Source: Paraprevotella sp. (GTDB taxonomy: Bacteria; Bacteroidota; Bacteroidia; Bacteroidales; Bacteroidaceae). From it: a stretch of DNA of 64,000 bases. Positions 1 to 9,300 of this stretch are shown here, piece by piece. Within the stretch, counting starts at the first letter, position 1. Each line of letters begins with the position of its first letter. The position numbers and the translations under genes are program-made. Location of the stretch: positions 1 to 64,000 of the forward strand of contig JAGBCQ010000001.1 of assembly GCA_017937925.1 (NCBI GenBank), written 5' to 3'. The notes under the pieces were generated by a model. That model searched no databases. It had not been told where the DNA came from and worked only from the letters and a program-made list of their open reading frames with translations.

Positions 1-246
1 GACAAGAATTTTTGAGGCGGAAAAGTTTTCAAAATTAAAACAATTTTAAATAATATGCAAGAAAACTGCTGTAAAACATAATTTTAAAGGGATGCCGAAT
101 GGGTGAAAAGGGAGCGAAATTTGGAGAAAAATAATATGGGGGATTTATTACTTTCGTTAGTTTTAGTCCCTTTGGGTTTCTATCGCCGGTTCAAAACGGT
201 TACATCGGAATTTTCGCGGCAGTGGTATGGACGAAGATTATGAAAA

Positions 247-314
247 TGGCGGACGTCCGACGTCGCGATGACGGACGTCTTGCGTTTTGACGACGGACGT
301 CCGTCAGTTTTGTG
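247..314 (+). repeat. GGACGTCC hairpin repeat, copy A
   Basis: The perfect palindrome CGGACGTCCG occurs twice (250-259 and 293-302) and flanks a related GACGGACGTCTTGCG segment, so the unit can fold into hairpins. A second copy with the same word order lies at 57406-57470. Both copies are intergenic and lie downstream of T9SS-type genes. This looks like a REP-like dispersed element; its function is unknown. Confidence 0.65.
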
Positions 315-338
315 ACGAAAGGAGCGCAGAAACTAAGA

Positions 339-500
339 GTGAAACATGAAACATCATTCTCGCACGCGCGCGCATTATATACTATAGGTTTCACAATCAT
401 GTTTCATGTTTCATTTTATTCCAAAAGCCCTTTGTGGATGCGGGTTTCAGAGTGAAACTTGATGTTTCATCACGGTTAATAAAGATTTTCATGTTTCATC
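339..500. repeat. Cluster of TGAAAC / GTTTCA repeats
   Basis: About nine copies of TGAAAC or its complement GTTTCA occur within roughly 160 bases. A 15-base word at 340-354 (TGAAACATGAAACAT) is exactly reverse-complemented at 399-413. Smaller inverted pairs follow near 453-470 and 490-497. The density is far above chance. It could be a multi-site operator, a degenerate repeat array or a remnant of a mobile element; I do not recognise it. Confidence 0.55.
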
Positions 501-530
501 ATGATTTTGAGTTGACGTTTTAAACTAATA

Positions 531-566
531 AAAGCCGTCGAGCGGAGTCATCCACCCAACGGCTTT
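531..566 (-). terminator. Putative terminator after first lyase gene
   Basis: AAAGCCGT (531-538) pairs with ACGGCTTT (559-566) across a loop of about 20 bases, 28 bases beyond the stop codon at 594. The sequence after the stem on the minus strand is AT-rich but has no uninterrupted T run, so confidence is moderate. Confidence 0.45.
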
Positions 567-593
567 CGGTACTACTTATAATAAGATGCTTAG

Positions 594-3500
594 TTATCTC
601 ACTACATATTTCACTCCATCAACAATATAGAATCCTGAAGGAAGTCCCTTTAATGCGTCCTTCATTTGTACACCTCTGCGCACAACAATACCGTTGACAT
701 TGTAAACCGTCACTTCCTTATCTGCTGAAGTTGCCTTGATATTTTGTACATCTACCAACTCACCATCAACATAAATATTCATGACATGAAGATTGTTAGC
801 ACCTTCCAAAACGGCATAAGCACTAAGGCCCTTTACCTCCTCTCCTACTTCGCCTCTGAGGAATATACTACCTGTATAATAATAAGCGTTTGTGTTATCA
901 AGCGTCTTGACACCATCGGTTCCGCATAAAGTTAAAGTCACATCACCGGATGTCATCGTCACAGTCCCTGTCGCATACGCACCTTTATTGATACGTACTT
1001 TCTCACAAGTGTATGTTAAACCAGTTTCTTTGGCTTTTACCAAATATGGCACTCCCGCCGTCATCGCTCTAACATCGACAAACTTCAAATCGCAAGCATT
1101 TCCATTCACTTCAAGGGCATCTAAAGCCTTTACGTCGTCAAATACTTTTTTCACTTGCGCTGATGTCAAATCGAATGGCAAAGCAACCAAATTCCAACCG
1201 TCTGCGGTAAGGTTCTGTTCTACCGTCGCATTACAATATAAACCATCTTGTAACGACAACTCTGTATCATTTTCAGAAAGTTCTACATCACTAATACCGT
1301 AATATATCAGACTAACATCTGCCAAACCTACCCAGTTCGCCGTATTCTCAGTGCCCGAAACGAGACCAATCTCCATTTTCTTTGAGGTAACAACACCATT
1401 GACAGTATAGTAATTCATTACTTCGCTGGTTACTTCTACTTTATCGGTATTCATATAAGCACTGATACCACCATCCACATATTCCGTTCCGAACTGATTT
1501 GCGCGGAATGCAGCCATCTTCAAAGAATAGTTACCATTGGGTAAACCTGTCACGACTTGATAAATTGGGCGAGCGCCATCCTTAAATATGTAGCCTTCAA
1601 TATCCCATTTTTCAAAGAACCAGTTACCGACATACTCTCCATTTTGCTCCGGATTATTCATCGGGCGGAAATTACCGGTACCGTCTGTCAACCATGTACC
1701 TTCCGACTTTCCTGACGCATTAGGAACCTTGAACGTCATATCGAAACCTATGCCATTGATAGGTGTCGCTCCTACCACATAAGCTTGACGCGCTGATTCG
1801 AGGTTGTCGCAACATTCATCTACATCAGCTGTCGTCGTTGCCAATTCTACATTCGTTTCGGCAGTTGTAATCGCCTTTTTAAAGACGGTCATTGTTGATG
1901 TATAGGTCGGCACAGAATTTTCCGCAATGGTTTCTACAACTTTTTTCATCTCTAAATAACGTCCATAAGCAACTTGCATAGATTTTGCTTTTTCTACCAC
2001 TGAAGACAAATTAGATAATGCCTTTGACAAGGAATCCGGACTGATATTCTGAACATCAACATTCAATGCCTCATCCAACAGTCCATTTACAGCCTGAGGA
2101 ATAGAGTCACGACTCACTGCACCTGCTTGTTCAACAACTTCCGACCAATTCTTAAGCAAATCGTTCTCGCCGAATCCTAAATACTCAATACGGAAATCGT
2201 TCAAAACGCACCACATATCAGTTTGTTCGCAACCTGCGCCTATCGTCAACTTTCCATCGGTTGAGAAGACATTAACACTGATGCGACCATCATTCAAATC
2301 GGCATTCATCTCATCCGCGTTCTGTCCCAGATGCAGCGTCAAATCAGTACCCACTTGAATAGTTGCCTCTGTCGCAAACGCTTTCACAGCTTCACCTCCT
2401 GTTTGCTTCGCATAAAGATAGAAACCCTTATTGGCATCAGCCAAATCACTACGCGCTTGCATACTAACACGATAGTTTCCGACAGGAAGACCACCAACCA
2501 CCTGATTTATATCGAACGAACTATGATAGAACTCTGCCACACCCATATTGAACATCGGATAGCCGGCATCGCTTGAAGTCACTGCCCAATTCGTCGTATT
2601 ACACATATCAAGACTCGCATTCTTAACTTTCTCTGTCATATCTACCGGATACGCTTCTGAAGCATTCGCAATTCTATATTGCTTGATTGCATCTTTCAGA
2701 GCATGATAAGCCGACATTCTATCAACAGCCTCGCCTTCGCTCAACAATGATTTTGCGTTGGCTAAAGTTTCCTGTAATGAACCATCATCAGTACCATAAG
2801 TCAATGTGTCAGCCTCAGCAATGACTGATTTCAACATCATGACCGGACTATAGTACACAAGGTTGACATCGGACATCGTCGTCCAACGACAAGCATTACC
2901 GGGTGCAGAACGTAAACCTATATCCAATTTACCATCTGTCACTTCTCCTAATACAGAATGTTTGCGCATCTCAGCTACAGACATTACATAAGAAACTCCT
3001 TCGTTGGCATACAACTCTATACAACCCGTTTGATGTTCCTTCTGAGTAGCAACCTCCAAACGATAGACACCAATCGGCATATTTGACAATACTTGATAAA
3101 TGACACGTTCGCCAACAGCAAAACTTGCGGTACACCATCTTTCAATCATATTCACATCCAATGCGTCACCACGCTTGGTATCGGAACCATCAATCGGGAA
3201 TATACGATAGTTTCCACCTAAGGCTTCAGTCTTCCAACTTGTCGTCTCATCAAACCATACATCGGCACCCGATGCCGGAAAATCGGCATCGCCCACTTTA
3301 GACGTCATATCGACTTGAACTTCGGCATTTTCAAGATACAGCACCCATGCACGTTCCATCGCATCGTATGCTGCATAGAATGTCTCTGCATCCTCTGCCG
3401 CCATCAAGGCATCCAATGCGTTAGTTAAAGGCTCGTAAGTCACATTATTCTCATCAACATGCGCTTTATACCTATTATATACTATTTCAAACTCCGCATA

Positions 3501-6020
3501 ACGAGCCTGAATAAGTTTCGCTTCGCCTAACACACGCTGGTATGCCACTGCCGTAGCAATATCATTGCCCGTCAACGATTTCAGGTCTTGTAATTTAGCG
3601 TACATACTTGCCGTAACAGAAGTTTCAGGTATAGCATCTGCCTCTTGTCGCATACGCTCCAAATCTTCTTCAATACTTTCAGATCCGAGATATTGCAACA
3701 TATAATTATCCATTGCGAACCAATTGGCGCCATTCACAGAGTTACCATAATTCTGATCGCTCAAATTTTTAGCTCCGAACGTAAACTTACCATCCTCACC
3801 CACATAGAGAGTCACTGAGAAATATTCGGGTACATTATCTAATGTAGCTATCGGTGTATTGACTCCATCTGCAAAAAGATAGACATCCTTAACGTGCTCT
3901 TTTGCCGCTGTTCCGGCTTTACCTTGTTGCGTGGCAATCATCATGGCACCTAATTCGTACTTACCGGGTGTCAATCCTTCTACCGTCTGTGAAATTTTGA
4001 AAGGATCTTGTCCCCAACAAGTCACACCATCCTCTTCTGTCGCACGATGACGTTCTATGAAAGCCGCATTGAATCCAGATATCGCTGTACTCATCTTTTG
4101 GAAACCATCAACATTGGTCGTCCATAAATCAAGGTTCTTGCAATCCGGGTCAGCCAATTTCACAGTCATATCATTCTCGTTCGGAATTATATTAAACGTC
4201 CTCTCTATCTTAACTCCCGACTCATTCGTCAGACGGAAAATCAACTTATGCTCTTCGCTGTCTTGCAATGTATAAGTATATGAACCGCCTGTTCCTAACA
4301 GTTTACCATTCTCATCAAACCATTCCTCGCTTTCAATATAATTCCAATTAGTATAACTTGTGGTTACTGTCAATTGGCGACCAATGCCCATCAAGACATT
4401 CTCCCCTTCAAAAGGTCTTCCATTATAAGTAGCTGTTACATTCAATGTACCACGAACACCTTCACCACGTACAGCCACAGAGAACAACTGCTCACTTTCC
4501 ACACCATTCTCGTTGGTATAAGTCACACGATACAGACGGCTGCTATCGGCCGTTATGACACGCTGATTACCTTCAGAGCCATCATCCCATTTCCAATTAC
4601 CGGTATCGTTTTCCCCTTTCAAGACTGAAGCAGTAAGGGTCAACTTCGTTCCCGGTTCTACATTCCGAATCTCGGCATAACGACGATTAACACCTGCACC
4701 AGTAATCATCGGCATGATAATAGTTGGAACCTTATCGGCAGCCACAGGCGCATCGTAGTGCATCAAGTCACCAAAACCGGTATGATCATAGTGTCCACTA
4801 TTACCACCATAGGCACCTCCACCACCTTCTATACCTATAATATCCTTCATTTTTTGGCAATATGGCATATCAAGTCCCATACGGTTCTTGTAATGATTGA
4901 TAAACAACTGCCAAATAGGACGCCATTGTCCGCGACCTGTTCCATTCAATCCTGCCATCCACCAGTTGGTGGTATAAGGCAAATCATCCGAACCGGTATT
5001 ATAGGCTGCCACATATTCAGCGGCTCCCGCCACCATCATTGAACCCGCCTTACCTGGAATCAGAGGATTATACAAGTTACAAAAAGCATTATCACCTTGG
5101 TTGTAGGCTATTTGGAGTGCATACGACAACAAGCCCAAAGCCGCCATAGAGTGACCTTGGTCACGACCGCTTTCCTGCATCTGGCAGAAGTAGCCCAACG
5201 GAGCACGACTATCCTTGTGGAACCAAGGAATCAATCCCCAACCATAGCCACACAAGCCTTGACCGAAAGCATCCGGATGCAAACTCGTCACACAAACAGA
5301 TTCATTACCGGGTCCCTCTTTTAACCAATACATACCATAATTATACAAGTCGGGCAAATCACAGAGGACACCTAACGAGATACAAAACATCGCATTACCC
5401 AAGCCCCAATTACTATGGTAATGGTACCAATTCTGTTCTCTCCATACCGTATCGTGACGACGCTCCAAAAAATCTTGTGCAACAGTAAACCAAACGTCAA
5501 TCATATACTGCTTAAACAGTTCAAATTCCTCTTTTGGCCATTTGTCATAATCGCGCATAATCTCCGCTGCATTAATAAACTCATAACCAGTAAAGCCTGG
5601 TATCAAAGAAATATTGGTATTACCTCCCAATGCCTTATTCCAAATACGATATGCATTTAAGACTTCTATCGCCCCATTTGCCGCATTCTCATCACCGGTC
5701 AATTTCCACAGCAACGCCAACTGATAAGCACGATGCGCATTTCGATAGGCATTCATATAATTCTCATCGCCTGCAATACCGCGCTTAATAATGTCGTTCA
5801 CTCCCCATAATCCTCCGTGATTACCACGTACTCCCGGAGCATTCTTCAGTACTTCAAGAGCAGCCAAAGTTTGTTCATCGCCTGCTGCGATACGAGCCTT
5901 AATGTTCTCAAAATCCTCTTCCGAATGTAGCAAACCCGGATGACGAAACGTTTGCGAAAAGACAGAAGTCAGTGCTCCCATCATTATCGCCAAACCACAT
6001 AAAACCAATCTTTTTCTCAT
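594..6020 (-). CDS. Secreted multidomain alginate-lyase-superfamily protein with T9SS-type tail
   Basis: This 1808-residue protein has an N-terminal signal peptide (about 1-22) and then an alpha/alpha-toroid domain (about 25-430) of the alginate lyase superfamily (PF05426-like). Candidate active-site motifs are NWYHYHSNWG at 197-206 and ESGRDQGHS at 283-291. Two Ig-like segments (about 450-640) follow, then several beta-rich carbohydrate-binding-like modules separated by helical linkers. The last ~200 residues contain a WNLVALPFD / AGVPYLVK module, and the protein ends in a VYNxxGxxV...GLPSGFYIV tail typical of Bacteroidetes T9SS sorting domains. It probably cleaves uronate-containing polysaccharide at the cell surface; the exact substrate cannot be read from sequence. 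The N-terminal half is closely similar to the next gene at protein and DNA level. No SusC/SusD pair accompanies it. Confidence 0.8.
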   Translation of the reverse strand: MRKRLVLCGLAIMMGALTSVFSQTFRHPGLLHSEEDFENIKARIAAGDEQTLAALEVLKNAPGVRGNHGGLWGVNDIIKRGIAGDENYMNAYRNAHRAYQLALLWKLTGDENAANGAIEVLNAYRIWNKALGGNTNISLIPGFTGYEFINAAEIMRDYDKWPKEEFELFKQYMIDVWFTVAQDFLERRHDTVWREQNWYHYHSNWGLGNAMFCISLGVLCDLPDLYNYGMYWLKEGPGNESVCVTSLHPDAFGQGLCGYGWGLIPWFHKDSRAPLGYFCQMQESGRDQGHSMAALGLLSYALQIAYNQGDNAFCNLYNPLIPGKAGSMMVAGAAEYVAAYNTGSDDLPYTTNWWMAGLNGTGRGQWRPIWQLFINHYKNRMGLDMPYCQKMKDIIGIEGGGGAYGGNSGHYDHTGFGDLMHYDAPVAADKVPTIIMPMITGAGVNRRYAEIRNVEPGTKLTLTASVLKGENDTGNWKWDDGSEGNQRVITADSSRLYRVTYTNENGVESEQLFSVAVRGEGVRGTLNVTATYNGRPFEGENVLMGIGRQLTVTTSYTNWNYIESEEWFDENGKLLGTGGSYTYTLQDSEEHKLIFRLTNESGVKIERTFNIIPNENDMTVKLADPDCKNLDLWTTNVDGFQKMSTAISGFNAAFIERHRATEEDGVTCWGQDPFKISQTVEGLTPGKYELGAMMIATQQGKAGTAAKEHVKDVYLFADGVNTPIATLDNVPEYFSVTLYVGEDGKFTFGAKNLSDQNYGNSVNGANWFAMDNYMLQYLGSESIEEDLERMRQEADAIPETSVTASMYAKLQDLKSLTGNDIATAVAYQRVLGEAKLIQARYAEFEIVYNRYKAHVDENNVTYEPLTNALDALMAAEDAETFYAAYDAMERAWVLYLENAEVQVDMTSKVGDADFPASGADVWFDETTSWKTEALGGNYRIFPIDGSDTKRGDALDVNMIERWCTASFAVGERVIYQVLSNMPIGVYRLEVATQKEHQTGCIELYANEGVSYVMSVAEMRKHSVLGEVTDGKLDIGLRSAPGNACRWTTMSDVNLVYYSPVMMLKSVIAEADTLTYGTDDGSLQETLANAKSLLSEGEAVDRMSAYHALKDAIKQYRIANASEAYPVDMTEKVKNASLDMCNTTNWAVTSSDAGYPMFNMGVAEFYHSSFDINQVVGGLPVGNYRVSMQARSDLADANKGFYLYAKQTGGEAVKAFATEATIQVGTDLTLHLGQNADEMNADLNDGRISVNVFSTDGKLTIGAGCEQTDMWCVLNDFRIEYLGFGENDLLKNWSEVVEQAGAVSRDSIPQAVNGLLDEALNVDVQNISPDSLSKALSNLSSVVEKAKSMQVAYGRYLEMKKVVETIAENSVPTYTSTMTVFKKAITTAETNVELATTTADVDECCDNLESARQAYVVGATPINGIGFDMTFKVPNASGKSEGTWLTDGTGNFRPMNNPEQNGEYVGNWFFEKWDIEGYIFKDGARPIYQVVTGLPNGNYSLKMAAFRANQFGTEYVDGGISAYMNTDKVEVTSEVMNYYTVNGVVTSKKMEIGLVSGTENTANWVGLADVSLIYYGISDVELSENDTELSLQDGLYCNATVEQNLTADGWNLVALPFDLTSAQVKKVFDDVKALDALEVNGNACDLKFVDVRAMTAGVPYLVKAKETGLTYTCEKVRINKGAYATGTVTMTSGDVTLTLCGTDGVKTLDNTNAYYYTGSIFLRGEVGEEVKGLSAYAVLEGANNLHVMNIYVDGELVDVQNIKATSADKEVTVYNVNGIVVRRGVQMKDALKGLPSGFYIVDGVKYVVR

Positions 6021-6142
6021 GATATTTTAATTTAATGTTTTTACCCTTTTATCCTATATTACGAATAAGACTACCATAATCACAAAAAATCCTCGCCTTT
6101 TTCTCAATCTTTTTACTTTAAACGCTCTTTACTTTGCAAAAT

Positions 6143-6185
6143 AAAAGAAAGAAAGGTCTATACTCCAAACGTATAGACCATTTTT
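6143..6185 (-). terminator. Terminator after lyase/peptide operon
   Basis: GGTCTATA (6155-6162) pairs with TATAGACC (6172-6179). On the minus strand the stem is followed by a T-rich run (TTTCTTTC...). It lies about 30 bases past the stop of the small peptide gene and separates that operon from the first lyase gene. Confidence 0.7.
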
Positions 6186-6208
6186 CCATTATATTTAACG
6201 CAAATAAA

Positions 6209-6379
6209 TTACCACATATCCCAATTAGGGTTCATATTCACGTCAGCATCCGTCACACCCTCATCGGATGCATTACCTCCGAACTCCATATCGTCCGTAA
6301 CAACAGAAGTCGCCATCATCGTGTTGACATTCACATTCAGACACTCCACACTCGGAGTCATGTACTTTTGTTTCTTCAT
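6209..6379 (-). CDS. Small peptide (56 aa), MMA-motif family
   Basis: The ATG at 6379 opens a 56-codon frame ending in TAA at 6209, only 12 bases after the stop of the 2130-residue lyase gene and just before a terminator, so it is the last gene of that operon. The peptide begins MKKQKYMTPS, has a hydrophobic stretch ending in MMATS (21-25), then a Gly/Asp/Asn-rich acidic part, and ends NPNWDMW. The first 25 residues align without gaps to the 52-residue peptide at 57166: K2, Y6, P9, V11, V16, M21, M22, A23 and S25 are shared. That second peptide also directly follows a giant T9SS-type gene. There is no signal peptide or lipobox. I know no assigned function; a secreted or modified peptide, or an accessory of the upstream protein, are possibilities only. 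Confidence 0.75.
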   Translation of the reverse strand: MKKQKYMTPSVECLNVNVNTMMATSVVTDDMEFGGNASDEGVTDADVNMNPNWDMW

Positions 6380-6391
6380 TGTATATATGTT

Positions 6392-9300
6392 TTAATGTTT
6401 TACTACCTTCTTTCCATTCACGATGTATATTCCTTTCTCTAAACCTACAAGTGCCTTTGATGCACTGACACCTGAGCGAATTTTAACGCCACTCAAAGTA
6501 TAAACATCCACTACCTCAGTCATTATGTTCAAACCTTCGATTTCATAGATTTCAGTCTCCTCTCCATCTATTTCTATCAACATCCTGTTCACTTGATTGA
6601 CAGATGATACGTAATTGATGTACGCACGATAGCCCTTCAAATTGACAGCATCGGCTTGGTCGGCATAATAGAAGATATTGTTGCTGATGAAGTATGTTCC
6701 TTGTGGCACCTTTCCGCTATCATAGTTACCTGTCATACTCACCACATCATTGATTGTGACTGTTTGAGGAATAGCAGACTTTACAATAGTAGAGTTGACA
6801 ATCAATTGGTTGACATTCTCTTCTCCACGAACTTTAACGATATATGGCACTCCGGCCTTGATTGTATCCACATTCGTAAATTTAAGGATCAACGCATCGG
6901 AACGCTCCTCGTAAGCAGTCAACTGTTTCACTGACTCAAACTCATCGACCGACATATCAAACGGTACGCAGAACGTGTTCCACTTACCGGCTTTCAGGGT
7001 ACGGTTCAGTGTAACATTGGCATAGGTATCTTCCGTTACCACATAAGCAGCATCTGTCTCATTCAAAGTCAAATCTACCGCCGGTATCTTATAGAGTTCC
7101 ATGTATTGAATACCAAACCAGTTGTTGTCATTATCCTCGTTGACATAAATTCCTAACTTCGTAGGTTGTTCATCGGTAGTCGCCTCATCCAATGTAAAAA
7201 TAGCATTGTCCCAAGATAAGACAGTCGTATTGACGGCAGAACCTTTCACTAAGGCATCATTTCCTACGCCCATGGCCAAATTGGCAGAAGGAACGTGTGT
7301 CATCGTCACATCATTATCAATAGCCTCTGCTGAGAACGTAGCTGCTCGCAGTTGATAAGTTCCACGTGGCAATGCTGTCTGTTGATACAGTAACCAACCA
7401 CTACCATTAGTGGGTTTTAATGCGAACGGCGCCCATCTTTCAACAAACTCCCAAACCTCCGGTGTTACTTCTGTACCTGCTTGAGCTGAATTTCGCTGAA
7501 CCTGGAATACATGGCCATCAACATCGGTATGCCATCCTGTAGGTTCACTTCCTGCTGCCCATGCAAACGTAGAAGGATTGGTCAACAAGAAACTCATATC
7601 AAATTTATAATCGGCATTAGGAGTTGCCACATCAATATAATTAAAGCGAGCCTCCTCACAACGCACCAATAATGCTTCTGCCTCAGCTACATTCTTTATA
7701 TCATTCTTACGACTTTCATGGATGGCAGCTTTCGCACTGGTAAATGCCAACTTATTATCATCCGAAGCAATAGAATTGTCTAAATATTCTTGCCACCAAG
7801 TAAAACCATTGATGGTTGCTCCCACTTCCGCTACCTTATTGGCAACATTCACTATATTTTTCGTACTTTCATTCAATGCCCAAATTGCAGCAGCATCTAC
7901 TACGTTAGGTTTCGTCATTGCCCCAACTGATGTTTCATAATCATCGGAAACTTTAGCTGCGATGACTTGAGCATTCTCTTTCATTGCATCCCACATTGCA
8001 CTCAGATCCGTACCCTTATAATACACTTTGAGTTTATCATAACATATCCAATTGTTAGCTTGATGCGAACCTGCAAAACCATAATTGAGGTTTCCATTCT
8101 CATCAACATAAACATGTACAATGGTTTTGTAATGTCCGGCATTGAAAGCCCTATTAGCTTGTTCCATATTATGTGGAAACATTTCAAACCATCCCATTTC
8201 ACCAGCATCGGAACAGTCCTCTTCATATCGCCATGAAACCGGGACAGAATATCGTGCGCCGGGACCATTGTTATCCGCAAAGAACACCGCCAAATTTTGG
8301 TCTAACTTTTCTTGCCATAAACCATAACAAGCTTCATTATGAGTATCTACCGAATAAAACGCATTGGCCTCCACCTGATACCATCCTGCCGGCATCCCTG
8401 TCAATGAACGCCATGTATCAAAAGCACAGTTCCAATACTCAGCGACACTATACCCTAAACCGGGTTGATAACCGTTGAAGTTCCAACCGGCATGACTTCC
8501 GTCAAAGTCGTAAGCGTCCACCAGGATTTCCACTCCGGAGAGTTTTGAAAGGTCCACATCTCCACTCTTCAATGCCGCTAATAACGCAGAACAAAGAGCA
8601 TCACGCAATGGCACAAGTCCTGCATTGTTCACAGTATTAAATTGTTCTTGTGTACTCACTCGAACAGAGTCAAGACTATTTTTCGCCTCGCCTTCGCTCA
8701 TCGCGGCAAGTACAACTTCGACATTCTCCAACTCCCTCAAAATTTCCGGCACCACCGGACTATTTATCATATCATAAATATCCGAAGCTTCCGTCAAAGC
8801 AGCACTATAAGCATCTATAGTTATGGGCTCGACAACTGCATTGGCTCGAATTTCCGCACGATTGATAAAAGCCTGAGGAAGATAATCCAATGTATCTAAA
8901 GACTCTTGTATCTCAGTGACCTTAGCTTCATAGCGAGCAATCTCTGAATAACGTCCATCATTCACATAAGTCAGTTTGAAGTTATCGAAATATAAAGCTT
9001 GGTTTGAATTACCCGTATGTGCATTGACTCCTATACGGATTTTATTATCTACTACCAACACTTCGCCTGTATAGATTCGATGACCACCATCAGGTTTGTT
9101 CACCCATGACGACAAATCCGCTCCATTCCAATTCATATTGACCCACTGTGTCTGATAACTGCTTTGTAAATAAAGATTTGTCCTATCACCAATATTCGAA
9201 TGTTGTTGAACTGATAATTGATATACGCCATTAGGAAGATTTATGTCTTGAGAGAGATTGAAAGTCCATTGGTGCCAAGTGTCGCTAACCACCTCAAAGT

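Larger units (their letters stand above)
1..593. other. Non-coding left edge with repeats
   Basis: I see no convincing gene in this stretch. Positions 1-230 show nothing recognisable. Positions 247-314 hold a GGACGTCC hairpin repeat that recurs near 57406. Positions 339-500 hold many TGAAAC/GTTTCA words. Positions 531-566 hold a hairpin just past the stop of the adjacent minus-strand lyase gene. The only sizeable open frame (minus, 200-400) runs through both repeat blocks and is basic and low-complexity, so I do not call it a gene. Confidence 0.6.

Noticed and set aside
227-268. Short plus-strand frame MDEDYENGGRPTSR
   Set aside because: It is only 14 codons and its end is formed by the dispersed repeat. 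It does not show the MMA-peptide pattern.
200-400. Minus-strand open frame at the left edge
   Set aside because: It runs through the GGACGTCC and TGAAAC repeat blocks, and its product is Arg/Ser-rich low complexity created by the repeats.
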